From: Schaalia hyovaginalis
Lineage (GTDB): Bacteria > Actinomycetota > Actinomycetes > Actinomycetales > Actinomycetaceae
Assembly: GCF_014208035.1 (NCBI RefSeq)
Contig: NZ_JACHMK010000001.1
Coordinates: forward strand, 2,046,001-2,110,000
Length of the DNA stretch: 64,000 nt
Direction of reading: 5' to 3'
The position numbers and the translations under genes are program-made. Below the pieces are notes generated by a model, which did not search any database, had not been told where the DNA came from, and was given only the letters and a program-made list of their open reading frames with translations. Positions 36,346 through 45,145 of this stretch are shown one piece after another (the first letter of the stretch is position 1; every line of letters starts with the position of its first letter).

Positions 36346-37344
36346 TCAGTCGCCGAGGGTGGCGACCATGACCGCCTTGATCGTGTGCATCCGGTTCTCC
36401 GCCTGGTCGAAGACGATCGACGCCGGGCCTTCGAAGACCTCGTCCGTCACCTCGAGCTCGGCAAGACCGGTCGCTTGGAAGATCTGCTCGCCGACCGTCG
36501 TGTTGCGGTCGTGGAAGGCGGGCAGGCAGTGCATGAACTTCGCGCCCGGAGCGGCCTTGGCCATGAGGGCGGCGTTCACCTGATAGGGCTTGAGCAGGGC
36601 GATCCGCTCGTCCCACACCTCCTTCGGCTCTCCCATCGACACCCAGATGTCGGTGTGGACGAAGTCCACGCCGGCCACGCCCTCGTCGATCGACTCGGTG
36701 AGGGCGATCCGGGCGCCGGTCTCCTTCGCGATCGCCTCGGCAGCCTCGACGACCTCGCCGGAGGGCCACAGCTGCTTCGGGGCGACGATGCGGACGTCCG
36801 CGCCGATGAGGGCGCCGTTGACGAGGAGCGAGCGCCCGGTGTTGAAGCGCGCATCGCCCACGTAGGCGAAGGAGACCTCGCTCAGGGGCTTGCCCGCGTG
36901 CTCGCGCATCGTGAGCGCATCGCAGAGCATCTGAGTGGGGTGCCAGTCATCGGTGAGGCCGTTCCACACGGGCACTCCCGACAGCTCCGCCAAGAGCTCG
37001 ACCTTCGACTGGTCGTCGCCGCGGTATTCAATGCCGTCGAAGAAACGCCCGAGGACGCGCGCGGTGTCCGCGACGGACTCCTTGTGCCCGATCTGGGAGC
37101 CGGAGGGGTCCAGGTACGTCGTGTGCGCGCCCTGGTCGAAGGCTGCCACCTCGAAGGAGCAGCGGGTCCTCGTCGAGGTCTTCTCGAAGACGAGGGCGAT
37201 GTTCTTGCCCTTGAGGCGCTGCACCTCGGTGCCGTTCCGCTTCGCGGCCTTGAGCTCGGCGGCGAGGTCGATGAGGGAGAGCCACTCCGCGGGGGTGAAG
37301 TCGATCTCGCGGAGGAGGTGGCGTCCGTGCAGGGGGTGCGTCAT
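36346..37344 (-). CDS. argF: Ornithine carbamoyltransferase
   Basis: Joins carbamoyl phosphate and ornithine, or runs backwards in arginine fermentation. The carbamoyl-phosphate loop [20 protein letters not shown] is near residue 52, [12 protein letters not shown] and [13 protein letters not shown] follow, and [10 protein letters not shown] gives the catalytic Cys in the ornithine loop. 332 residues is closer to the catabolic ArcB-type length and wording than to many anabolic ArgF enzymes. Its position beside arcA favours a role in the arginine deiminase pathway, but the name is left as argF because sequence alone does not decide it. Confidence 0.93.
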   Translation of the reverse strand: MTHPLHGRHLLREIDFTPAEWLSLIDLAAELKAAKRNGTEVQRLKGKNIALVFEKTSTRTRCSFEVAAFDQGAHTTYLDPSGSQIGHKESVADTARVLGRFFDGIEYRGDDQSKVELLAELSGVPVWNGLTDDWHPTQMLCDALTMREHAGKPLSEVSFAYVGDARFNTGRSLLVNGALIGADVRIVAPKQLWPSGEVVEAAEAIAKETGARIALTESIDEGVAGVDFVHTDIWVSMGEPKEVWDERIALLKPYQVNAALMAKAAPGAKFMHCLPAFHDRNTTVGEQIFQATGLAELEVTDEVFEGPASIVFDQAENRMHTIKAVMVATLGD

Positions 37345-37426
37345 GAGCGGGTGTCTCCTATCGGGGCCCGGGAAGGGCCCGTCGGCTTTCGGATGCGGTG
37401 GCTTCGAGGATCAGTCTGCGCGGTCC

Positions 37427-38656
37427 TCAGTGCCGGGACAAGCTATCGCGGTTGATCGGGCAGGTCATGCAGTGCGCGCCGCCGCGCCCCCGCCCGAGCT
37501 CATTACCCGGAATGGTCACGACCTCGAAGCCCTGGGCGGCGAAGAAGTCGTTCGAGGCCGCATTGCGCTCGTACGCCATGACGACCCCGGGTTCGAGGGC
37601 GAGCAGGTTCGAACCGTCGTTCCACTGCTCGCGCTCGGCGGTGAGCGAATCCGCGGGCACGGTGAGGATTCGGATCTCATCGACGCCGAGCGCCGCGGCG
37701 AAGACCGACTCCATCTCCTCCGCCTCATGGACCGTGATCTCGAGGGCGCCTCCCGAGCCCGGGCGGATCACCTGCGTGCGCACGCGTCCGAGCCTCGCGT
37801 AAGCGGTGAAGGTGCGCTCATCGAGCATCGTGAGAATCGTGTCGAGATGCATCTGGGCGCGCTTCTTCGCGATCTGGAGGACGATGATCTCCCTGGCCGC
37901 CCCCTGCGCGAAGAGCCGCTGGGCGAGTCTTTCGACGCCCTGAGGGGTCGTGCGCTCCGAGGCGCCGACGATGAGCGCGCCATTGCCGACATTGAGGATG
38001 TCGCCGCCCTCGATCGTCGCCGAACCGTCGAGGGTCCCGTGCTTCCAGAAGGGGATCTCCTTCGAGGCGAAGCGCGGGTGGAGGCGGTAGACGATCTCCT
38101 GATTGATAGTCTCGCGGCGACGGGCGGCCTTGCGCATCGACGAGACGGCGACGCCGCCGGCGATCCACGAGGAGGTGTCCCGCGTGAACAGATGGTTCGG
38201 AAGGGGCGCGAGGATGAAGTCGTCGAGGTCCATGCCCGAGATCCACGTCGAGGCCGGTTCGGGCGCGCGCTCGAGGAGCTCGCGCTTCGTCAGCCCGGCG
38301 ATGAGAACCTCGGCGAGGTCGCGGGGGGCGAGGGAGGCGCCGAAGTCCCGAAGGGCGTCGAGGGCGGCGGGGCCGACGGTCCGCTCGGTGAAGACCAGCT
38401 CGAGGGATTCCTCACGGCCTCCCGGTTGGGCGAGCGCCTCGGCGAGGAGATCGGCGAAATACAGCACCTCGATGCCGCGGGCGCGCATGAGCGAGGTCAT
38501 CGCATCGTGCTCCGCCTGGGCGCGCTCCAACCAGATGAGGTCGTCGAAGAGCAGCTCGCCCATATTCGAGGGCGTGAGCCTGTTCATCTCCTTGCCCGGC
38601 CTGTGGGTGAGCACGGAGACGAGGCGCCCGACCTCGGAATCGACGTGCGGCAGCAT
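37427..38656 (-). CDS. arcA: Arginine deiminase
   Basis: Hydrolyses arginine to citrulline and ammonia, the entry of the ADI pathway that yields ATP and raises pH. The guanidino-modifying fold shows VLTHRPGKEMNRLTP, TRDTSSWIAGGVAVSSM, IEGGDILNVGNGALIVG (Asp), LDTILTMLDERTF (His-x-Asp region) and the C-terminal nucleophile in GRGRGGAHCMTCPI. The ATG at 38656 gives 409 residues; upstream in-frame sequence is Pro/Ala-rich and non-homologous. It is followed by argF. A carbamate kinase (arcC) and an arginine/ornithine antiporter are not nearby. Confidence 0.96.
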   Translation of the reverse strand: MLPHVDSEVGRLVSVLTHRPGKEMNRLTPSNMGELLFDDLIWLERAQAEHDAMTSLMRARGIEVLYFADLLAEALAQPGGREESLELVFTERTVGPAALDALRDFGASLAPRDLAEVLIAGLTKRELLERAPEPASTWISGMDLDDFILAPLPNHLFTRDTSSWIAGGVAVSSMRKAARRRETINQEIVYRLHPRFASKEIPFWKHGTLDGSATIEGGDILNVGNGALIVGASERTTPQGVERLAQRLFAQGAAREIIVLQIAKKRAQMHLDTILTMLDERTFTAYARLGRVRTQVIRPGSGGALEITVHEAEEMESVFAAALGVDEIRILTVPADSLTAEREQWNDGSNLLALEPGVVMAYERNAASNDFFAAQGFEVVTIPGNELGRGRGGAHCMTCPINRDSLSRH

Positions 38657-38723
38657 GAATGGACTTCCCTTCTCATCGGCGCGAGCGGGCGCGGGGGCGG
38701 GCCCTGGGCCCGCCCCCGCAGCA

Positions 38724-39620
38724 CTACTCGGCGGCGCGTTCTGCGGCCTCGACGACATTCATGACGAGCAGGGCGCGCGTCATCGGCCCCACGCCCTTCG
38801 GATTGGGCGAGAGCCAGGAGGCGACCTCGTCGACTCCGTCGGCGACGTCCCCGAAGAGGCGCGACTTGCCCTCCTCGGCGAGGACCCGGGAGACGCCGAC
38901 GTCGAGGACGACGGCTCCGGGCTTGACCATGTCCCTAGTGATGAGGCCGACCGATCCCGCGGCCGCCACGACGACGTCCGCACGGGACACGTGATCGGCG
39001 AGGTCGGCGGTGCCCGTGTGGCAGATGGTGACCGTCGCGTTGATCTCACGGCGCATGAGCAGCAGTCCGATGGATCGGCCGACGGTGACGCCGCGGCCGA
39101 CGACGCACACGTCCTTGCCTGCGAGGTCGATCCCGTGACGGGTCATGAGTTCGATGACGGCCCGGGGCGTGCAGGGCAGCGGCGAGTCGATCGGTCCGGA
39201 GGCGCGCAGGACGAGGCGGCCGAGGTTCGTCGGGTGGAGGCCGTCGGCGTCCTTGGCCGGATCGATCCGCTCGAGCACCGCGTTCTGATCGATCCCCTTG
39301 GGCAGGGGGAGCTGCACGATGTAGCCCGTGCAGGCCGGGTCGGCGTTGAGCCTGTCGACGGCGGCCTCGATCTCCTCCTGGGTCGCCGTCTCGGGCAGGT
39401 CGACGCGGATCGAGGCGATGCCGACCTCGGCGCAATCCCGGTGCTTGCCCGCCACGTAGGCGACCGAGCCCGGGTCCTGGCCGACGAGGATCGTCCCCAG
39501 ACCGGGAACGATACCGCGTTCGCGCAGGACGGCCACCCGTTCGGCGAGCTCGGCCTTGATCGCGGCCGCGGTCGCCGAACCGTCGAGGACCTTCGCGGGC
39601 CCCTCCCAAGGCGCCCTCAT
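38724..39620 (-). CDS. folD: Methylenetetrahydrofolate dehydrogenase/cyclohydrolase
   Basis: Bifunctional one-carbon enzyme that interconverts methylene-, methenyl- and formyl-THF. The catalytic Lys is in [16 protein letters not shown] (Tyr and Lys), then [14 protein letters not shown], the NADP loop [16 protein letters not shown] and the C-terminal [15 protein letters not shown]. Its ATG overlaps the glyA stop by 4 bases (ATGA), so it is translationally coupled to serine hydroxymethyltransferase, a functionally sensible pair: SHMT makes the methylene-THF that FolD uses. Confidence 0.96.
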   Translation of the reverse strand: MRAPWEGPAKVLDGSATAAAIKAELAERVAVLRERGIVPGLGTILVGQDPGSVAYVAGKHRDCAEVGIASIRVDLPETATQEEIEAAVDRLNADPACTGYIVQLPLPKGIDQNAVLERIDPAKDADGLHPTNLGRLVLRASGPIDSPLPCTPRAVIELMTRHGIDLAGKDVCVVGRGVTVGRSIGLLLMRREINATVTICHTGTADLADHVSRADVVVAAAGSVGLITRDMVKPGAVVLDVGVSRVLAEEGKSRLFGDVADGVDEVASWLSPNPKGVGPMTRALLVMNVVEAAERAAE

Positions 39621-40909
39621 TCGCCGATTCCCGCGTAGAGCGGATGGGCGTCGGTGAGGGCCTTCACGCGGGCGCGCAGCCCCTCGACGTCGACGGACGC
39701 GCCGGAGGCGCCCTGGACGAGGGTCGTGCCGATGATGTCGGCGACCTCGGCGAAGTCCTTCGCGTCGAAACCGCGCGTGGCCAGCGCAGGGGTACCGATC
39801 CGCAGGCCCGAGGTGATCTTCGGGGGGCGCGGGTCGAAGGGCACCGCGTTCCGGTTGACGGTGATTCCGACCTCGTGGAGGAGGTCCTCGGCCTGCTGGC
39901 CGTCGAGGACGGAATCCACGAGATCGACCAGGACGAGGTGGACATCGGTTCCGCCGGTGACGAGCTTGACGCCCGCGGCCTTCGCGTCGTCCGCTCCGAG
40001 GCGCTCGGCGAGGATCTGCGCGCCCTCGAGGGTACGGCGCTGGCGGTCCTTGAACTCCTCGGTCTGCGCGACCTTCATCGCGATTGCCTTGGCGGCGATC
40101 GCGTGCATGAGAGGACCGCCCTGCTGGCCGGGGAAGACCGCGGAGTTGATCTTCTTGCCCCACTGCTCGCCGCGCGAAGACAGGATCATGCCCGAACGCG
40201 GCCCCCCGAGGGTCTTGTGAACGGTCGTGGTGACCACATCGGCGTGGGGGACGGGGCTCGGATGGAGGCCGGCTGCCACCAGGCCCGCGAAATGGGCCAT
40301 GTCGACCCACAGGGCGGCTCCGACCTCGTCGGCGATCTCGCGGAAGGCCGAGAAGTCGAGGTGGCGCGGGTAGGCGGACCAGCCCGCGATGATGACCTTC
40401 GGACGTTCTCGCAGCGCCGCTTCGCGGACCTGCTCGGGCTCGATCCGCATCGTCTCGCGGTCGACCTCGTAGGCGACGGCCCTGTAGTTCTTCCCCGAGA
40501 AGTTGATCTTCATGCCGTGGGTGAGGTGACCGCCGTGGGCGAGCGAGAGGCCGAGGATCGCGTCACCGACGTTCGCCATCGCCATGAGCGCCGCGGCGTT
40601 CGCCTGCGCGCCGGCGTGGGGCTGGACGTTCACGTAGTCCGCGCCTTCGAAGACCTTCTTCGCGCGCTCGATCGCGAGGGACTCGGCGACGTCGACGAAC
40701 TCGCAGCCGCCGTAGTAGCGGTGGCCGGGGTAGCCCTCCGCGTACTTGTTCGTCAGCACCGATCCTTGCGCCTCGAGCACCGCGCGGGGGACGAAGTTCT
40801 CCGAGGCGATCATCTCGAGCGTCGTCCGCTGACGCTCGAGCTCCTGATCGAGGACCGCCCTGATCTCCGGATCGAGCTCGGCAAGGGTCATGTCATTGAG
40901 GGAATCCAT
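39617..40909 (-). CDS. glyA: Serine hydroxymethyltransferase
   Basis: PLP enzyme converting serine and THF to glycine and methylene-THF. Conserved parts: [49 protein letters not shown], the PLP Asp/His in [15 protein letters not shown], and the Schiff-base Lys in [18 protein letters not shown]. The ATG at 40909 with AGGAG upstream gives 430 residues. It is the first gene of a glyA-folD operon. Confidence 0.97.
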   Translation of the reverse strand: MDSLNDMTLAELDPEIRAVLDQELERQRTTLEMIASENFVPRAVLEAQGSVLTNKYAEGYPGHRYYGGCEFVDVAESLAIERAKKVFEGADYVNVQPHAGAQANAAALMAMANVGDAILGLSLAHGGHLTHGMKINFSGKNYRAVAYEVDRETMRIEPEQVREAALRERPKVIIAGWSAYPRHLDFSAFREIADEVGAALWVDMAHFAGLVAAGLHPSPVPHADVVTTTVHKTLGGPRSGMILSSRGEQWGKKINSAVFPGQQGGPLMHAIAAKAIAMKVAQTEEFKDRQRRTLEGAQILAERLGADDAKAAGVKLVTGGTDVHLVLVDLVDSVLDGQQAEDLLHEVGITVNRNAVPFDPRPPKITSGLRIGTPALATRGFDAKDFAEVADIIGTTLVQGASGASVDVEGLRARVKALTDAHPLYAGIGE

Positions 40910-41264
40910 TGGTTCTCCTGTTTCTCCGAACCGCCGATTTCTCGGTCGACATCTGGGCCCAGGCGGGCGGCCTCGATGCCAGTTCATCGCTCCCCGGTGG
41001 TTTCCCACCTGTTCGCCAGTCACGACTCCCCCACCCTAGCGCGCCGGATCGCCCGCGCGCATCGGGGACCACGCCCCTTCGGGCGCCTCATGTCCCGCAA
41101 CGGGGCCCGACTGCTTGCTCCACAGGCGTTTTCGAAGGGATTTCTCCGAAAGATCAGCGTGAAGCAAGCACCGGGACGCGAAGAGGTCTGGACTGCACGT
41201 GAGCGGAGGGGTATACATGGATGAAGGAAATACCCCCCAGGGGTACAAGGAGGATGATTCTCAG
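40910..41264. other. Divergent promoter region between glyA and the cation exporter
   Basis: The left part carries the leader of glyA. I see no structured RNA motif I can name, although a folate- or glycine-linked leader is conceivable. The right 75 bases hold a clear promoter and operator for the exporter, annotated separately. Confidence 0.4.
41190..41245 (+). promoter_or_regulatory. Promoter and CsoR/RcnR-type operator of the cation exporter
   Basis: TATACAT at about 41212 is a good -10 box with a TGGACT-like -35 17 bases upstream. Immediately downstream TACCCC-CCA-GGGGTA (41231-41245) is the G/C-tract inverted repeat typical of CsoR/RcnR/DmeR-family metal-sensing repressors, in a position that would block transcription. 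The strong AAGGAGG at 41247-41253 follows, which supports the start at 41265. No such regulator is encoded in the window. Confidence 0.6.
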
Positions 41265-42191
41265 ATGCACGCGCACGACCACGGCCGCACCCGCCCCCTG
41301 CCCGACTCGGCGTCGATTCGCCTGCGCCTGAACATCGCCGTCGCCGTTACGGGCACCGTTCTCGTCGCCGAACTCATCGCCGCGCTCATCTCAGGCTCCC
41401 TCTCACTCGCAGCGGACGCCGGACACATGGCCGTCGACTCGACCGGATTGGCGGTCGCCCTCATCGCCTCGCGCCTCGCGACGAAGCCGCGCACCGACGA
41501 ACGATCATGGGGATTCGCAAGGGCGGAGGTCCTCGCAGGCGGACTGCAGGCCGGAATGCTCATGGTGCTCACCGCCGTGATCGTCGTCGAAGCCCTCTCG
41601 CGCCTCGCCGCGCCGCCCTCGATGGAGCCCCTGCCGGTACTCGTCGTCGGCATCATCGGCCTGGTCGCGAACGCCGCGTCATTCGCCGTCCTCGCAGGAG
41701 GCCGCAACGACAACCTCAATATCCGCGCGGCCTTCCTCGAGGTCACCGCCGACGCACTCGGATCCTTCGCAGTCATCCTCGCCGCCATCGTCACTCTCAC
41801 GACCGGATGGGGCGGAGCCGACGCCCTCGCCTCACTCGCGATCGCGGCATTCATGGCGCCGCGCGCCCTCAGCCTCCTGCGCGCCTCGGCGAGGATCCTC
41901 CTCGAAACCGCACCGGAAGGGCTCGACACCACGCGGCTGCGCGCGCACCTCGAAGCGATGCCGGGCGTCGAGGACGTCCACGACCTTCACGTCTCGACGA
42001 TCTCAACCGGAATCGTCACGCTCACCGCGCACCTGAAAGTCTCCGCCGAGCTCGATGCGCGCGGCCGGGACGCCCTGGTCGCCCTCGTCCGCGAATGCGC
42101 GGCGACGCACTTCCCGGTCGCCATCGGGCACACGACGATCGAAGTCGACTCCGCGTCCGAGAACTGCGCGGATGCGCTCGTTCACCCGTGA
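41265..42191 (+). CDS. Cation diffusion facilitator (CDF) family exporter
   Basis: A 308-residue inner-membrane metal/proton antiporter. It starts with a His-rich MHAHDHGR, has six helices, and carries CDF metal-site residues in SLAADAGHMAVDSTGLAVAL (HxxxD) and RAAFLEVTADALGSFAVILA (the ExxxD-like second half), followed by a cytosolic domain with GVEDVHDLHVSTISTG. The frame is open back to 41199 and has an ATG at 41217, but that would translate through the operator, so I prefer 41265. Operator type suggests cobalt, nickel or copper rather than zinc; this is inference. Confidence 0.9.
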   Translation: MHAHDHGRTRPLPDSASIRLRLNIAVAVTGTVLVAELIAALISGSLSLAADAGHMAVDSTGLAVALIASRLATKPRTDERSWGFARAEVLAGGLQAGMLMVLTAVIVVEALSRLAAPPSMEPLPVLVVGIIGLVANAASFAVLAGGRNDNLNIRAAFLEVTADALGSFAVILAAIVTLTTGWGGADALASLAIAAFMAPRALSLLRASARILLETAPEGLDTTRLRAHLEAMPGVEDVHDLHVSTISTGIVTLTAHLKVSAELDARGRDALVALVRECAATHFPVAIGHTTIEVDSASENCADALVHP

Positions 42192-42267
42192 ACGACGCCG
42201 CAGGGGCCGCCACTCGCCTCCCGACGGGGCGAAGCTGAGGCTTCTTCGCGGGAGCGGGGCCGGGGCG

Positions 42268-43134
42268 TCAGCGGGAGAAGACGACGGTCCTGGAGCCGTC
42301 CATGAGGACGCGGCGCTCGACGTGCCAGCGGACCGCCTGGGCGAGGACCCGGCGCTCGACGTCCTGGCCCAGGGCCACCATGTCCGGCGTCGAATCGGCG
42401 TGCGTCACCCGGGTGACGTCCTGCTCGATGATCGGCCCCTCATCGAGATCGGCCGTCACGTAGTGTGCGGTCGCGCCGATGAGCTTCACGCCGCGATCGT
42501 GGGCCTGCGCATAGGGGCGCGCGCCCTTGAACGACGGAAGGAAGGAGTGGTGGATGTTGATGATCCGACCCGACATCTCCTCGCACACCTTGTCCGAAAG
42601 GATCTGCATGTAACGGGCGAGGACGACGAGCTCGACCTTCTCGGAGCGGATGAGGGCGAGCAGCTCCTCCTCCGCCTTCGCCTTCGTCTCCTTCGTCACC
42701 GGGATGTTGAGGAAGGGCACGCCGTAGAACTGCGCGACGGGCGCCAGATCCGGATGGTTGCCGACCACGGCGACGACCTCGATCGGCAGGCCCTGCGAGC
42801 GCTGACGGTACAGGAGATCAGTGAGGCAGTGGCCCTCGCGCGACACCATGATGATCGTCCGCAGCGGACGCCCCAGGGCATCGAGGGACCACGTCGCCCC
42901 GAAACGCTCCGCAACCCGCTTCAGCCCGTCCTCGACCGGGCCCCGCCCGACCGGAGAATCCACCTCGACGCGCATGAAGAAGAGGCCCGAATCGGGATCC
43001 CCGAACTGCTGCGACTGGATGATGTTGCCCTCGACCTCGCCGATGACGCCGGACACGGCATGCACGATGCCCGGCTGGTCGGGGCACGACAGGGTGAGGA
43101 TGAACTTCGAATCGCGAGGAGCTGCGTCAATCAT
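42268..43134 (-). CDS. purU: Formyltetrahydrofolate deformylase
   Basis: Releases formate and THF from 10-formyl-THF, balancing the one-carbon pool. An N-terminal ACT domain (about 1-85: LTLSCPDQPGIVHAVSGVIG) is followed by a formyltransferase-fold domain with NHPDLAPVAQFYGVPFLNIP, RYMQILSD and the catalytic block INIHHSFLPSFKGARPY (Asn-x-His) plus GATAHYVTADLDEGPII (Asp). The ATG at 43134 gives 288 residues. It stands near glyA-folD but on its own transcript. Confidence 0.95.
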   Translation of the reverse strand: MIDAAPRDSKFILTLSCPDQPGIVHAVSGVIGEVEGNIIQSQQFGDPDSGLFFMRVEVDSPVGRGPVEDGLKRVAERFGATWSLDALGRPLRTIIMVSREGHCLTDLLYRQRSQGLPIEVVAVVGNHPDLAPVAQFYGVPFLNIPVTKETKAKAEEELLALIRSEKVELVVLARYMQILSDKVCEEMSGRIINIHHSFLPSFKGARPYAQAHDRGVKLIGATAHYVTADLDEGPIIEQDVTRVTHADSTPDMVALGQDVERRVLAQAVRWHVERRVLMDGSRTVVFSR

Positions 43135-43388
43135 GGGGACAGAGTAGCGCACCCGGGAACCCCCGCATTTTCCCCTTAGGGAACATCACTGAGAGCCCCA
43201 GAAGCGCGCGATTCCGCCGCTTTCATCGTCCAGGGAACATTCAGGAAGCATTGAGAGCGTGAGCCCATCGGCGCCCGGGGCGCACACCCCGCCCCTTCCC
43301 GGCCCGCGCCCTCGGCGATCCGCCGAAGGCAAGCCCTGACCGCATCACGTGATCAACGGACACGATCACACAGCAAGGAGATCCCTCA

Positions 43389-45077
43389 GTGACCCGACCG
43401 ACCACCGGCCGCTCCACCTGGCGCCGACCTCTCGCTCTCACCAGCGCAGCCCTCGCGGCCCTCGCCCTGACCGCGTGCTCGCCCTCGACCGTCTTCAAGG
43501 GGGCCGGCGAGAATCCGGGGCCCCGCGTCGCCTCGGACGTCTCCCTCACCTCGGCATGGCAGCAATCCACCTACACCGACCTCTACAAGCAGAAGATCGC
43601 ATGGCGCCCCTGCACCGAAGAAGACGGACTCACCGCCACGGGCCTCGAGGCCGCCAAGGAGCAGGGCATCACCGCCGAGAACTTCGACTGCGCCCGAGTG
43701 CAGGCCCCGATGAACTGGGCCGATCCCGAAGATGAACGGACCACCGAACTGGCCGTCATGAGGCTGCGTTCCAAGGCCTCGGATGCGGCAGCGGGCTCGG
43801 AGAACGGCAAGGGCGGCAAGCCCCTCTTCATCAACCCCGGCGGCCCCGGCCTCACCGCGTCCTCGCTCGCCCTCGACCTGGCGAAGCAGGCCACCTTCGG
43901 CACCGTCCTCAAGGAGTACGACGTCTACGCCGTCGACCCGCGCGGCGTCGGAGCCTCGAGCCCCCTGGGCTGCCAGTCCTCCTCGACAATCCCCGCGCGC
44001 CGCCTCTCCGAATGCATCGCGAAGAACCCCCTCACCCGCTACATGGGCACCTCCCAAGTCGCCCGCGACATGGAGATGATGCGCTCCCTCACCGGCGCCG
44101 AGCGCTTCGACTACCTCGGCTACTCCTACGGAACGGTCCTCGGCTCGACCTACGCCACGCTCTTCCCCGGCAACGCCGGGCGCATGGTCCTCGACTCCGC
44201 CCTCGCGGGCGACTGGGCGCACCTGACCACGGGCTTCGACCAGCAGGTCGCCCTCTCCGCAGAGATCGACGCCATGATCGCGACCACCTGCGCTGACGGG
44301 ACCACCTGCCCCTTCACCGACACCGAGGGCCTGCTCGCCCTGCGCGATTCCCTCGACGCCTCCCCCTGGAAGGGGAGCGACGGCGCCGAGCTCTCCGGCG
44401 GCATGCTCGTCCAGTTCCTCGTCGACACGCTCTACAAGTCCCCGGCCGAACGCGCCCAGCGCCTCTCCGTCGTGAAGAAGGCAGCCGGAGGGGCCCAGGC
44501 GGACATCGACGAACTCCTCATCCTCGCCGGTATCAGCTCCTCCCCCGCCGACAAGCCGGCGGACGGCGGCCAGTCCGGTGCCGACGGCGCCCAGTCGGGC
44601 GCCCCGGAAGCCCCCTCCGGTCCCCTCTTCGACCCCACCGGTGAGGTCATCACCTGCCACTCCGCAATGAAGACCCCCGACGTCGCCGGCCTCGTCGAAC
44701 ACATGAAGAAGACCGGCGTGCCCGCGCTCATCGGCGGCCCCGAAGTCAACGACAAGACCATCGGCGACTTCGTCGACCTGCGCTGCGCGGTCCTCCCCGA
44801 GGTCGGAACCGACATCAACACGAGCTTCCACGCGCCCAACACGAAGACCCCGATCCTCGTCATCGGGACGAAGGGCGACCACGCGACGCCCTACGCCTTC
44901 TCGGAGCGCCTCGTCGAACAGCTCGGCAACGCCCGTCTGCTCACCTTCGACGCGCACGGGCACGGACTCTCCTTCGGCGGACGCTCCCCGCTCCTCGACC
45001 GGACGGTCGCCGACTACCTGGTGAACGGCACTCTTCCCGCCGAAGGCACCACCATCGCCGACGGAGCCGATCAGTGA
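43389..45077 (+). CDS. Tripeptidyl aminopeptidase-like secreted lipoprotein (paralogue 1)
   Basis: A 562-residue alpha/beta hydrolase with a lipoprotein signal (WRRPLALTSAALAALALTAC, Cys near residue 30). PLFINPGGPGLTASS is the oxyanion region, DYLGYSYGTVLGSTYA carries the nucleophile Ser, the catalytic Asp is in TKGDHATP and the His is in DAHGHGLSF. A cap insertion with a Gly/Ala/Asp/Ser-rich loop (about 385-415) is unique to this copy. This family trims tripeptides or other short peptides outside the cell in Streptomyces and relatives. The start is a GTG after AAGGAG. Four bases overlap the extended frame of its twin. Confidence 0.9.
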   Translation: MTRPTTGRSTWRRPLALTSAALAALALTACSPSTVFKGAGENPGPRVASDVSLTSAWQQSTYTDLYKQKIAWRPCTEEDGLTATGLEAAKEQGITAENFDCARVQAPMNWADPEDERTTELAVMRLRSKASDAAAGSENGKGGKPLFINPGGPGLTASSLALDLAKQATFGTVLKEYDVYAVDPRGVGASSPLGCQSSSTIPARRLSECIAKNPLTRYMGTSQVARDMEMMRSLTGAERFDYLGYSYGTVLGSTYATLFPGNAGRMVLDSALAGDWAHLTTGFDQQVALSAEIDAMIATTCADGTTCPFTDTEGLLALRDSLDASPWKGSDGAELSGGMLVQFLVDTLYKSPAERAQRLSVVKKAAGGAQADIDELLILAGISSSPADKPADGGQSGADGAQSGAPEAPSGPLFDPTGEVITCHSAMKTPDVAGLVEHMKKTGVPALIGGPEVNDKTIGDFVDLRCAVLPEVGTDINTSFHAPNTKTPILVIGTKGDHATPYAFSERLVEQLGNARLLTFDAHGHGLSFGGRSPLLDRTVADYLVNGTLPAEGTTIADGADQ

Positions 45078-45145
45078 CCCCGGGCAGGACCTCCGGCAAA
45101 CGCACCCCGCTTCATCTCGACCTCAGCGAAAAGGAGACCCCTTCC

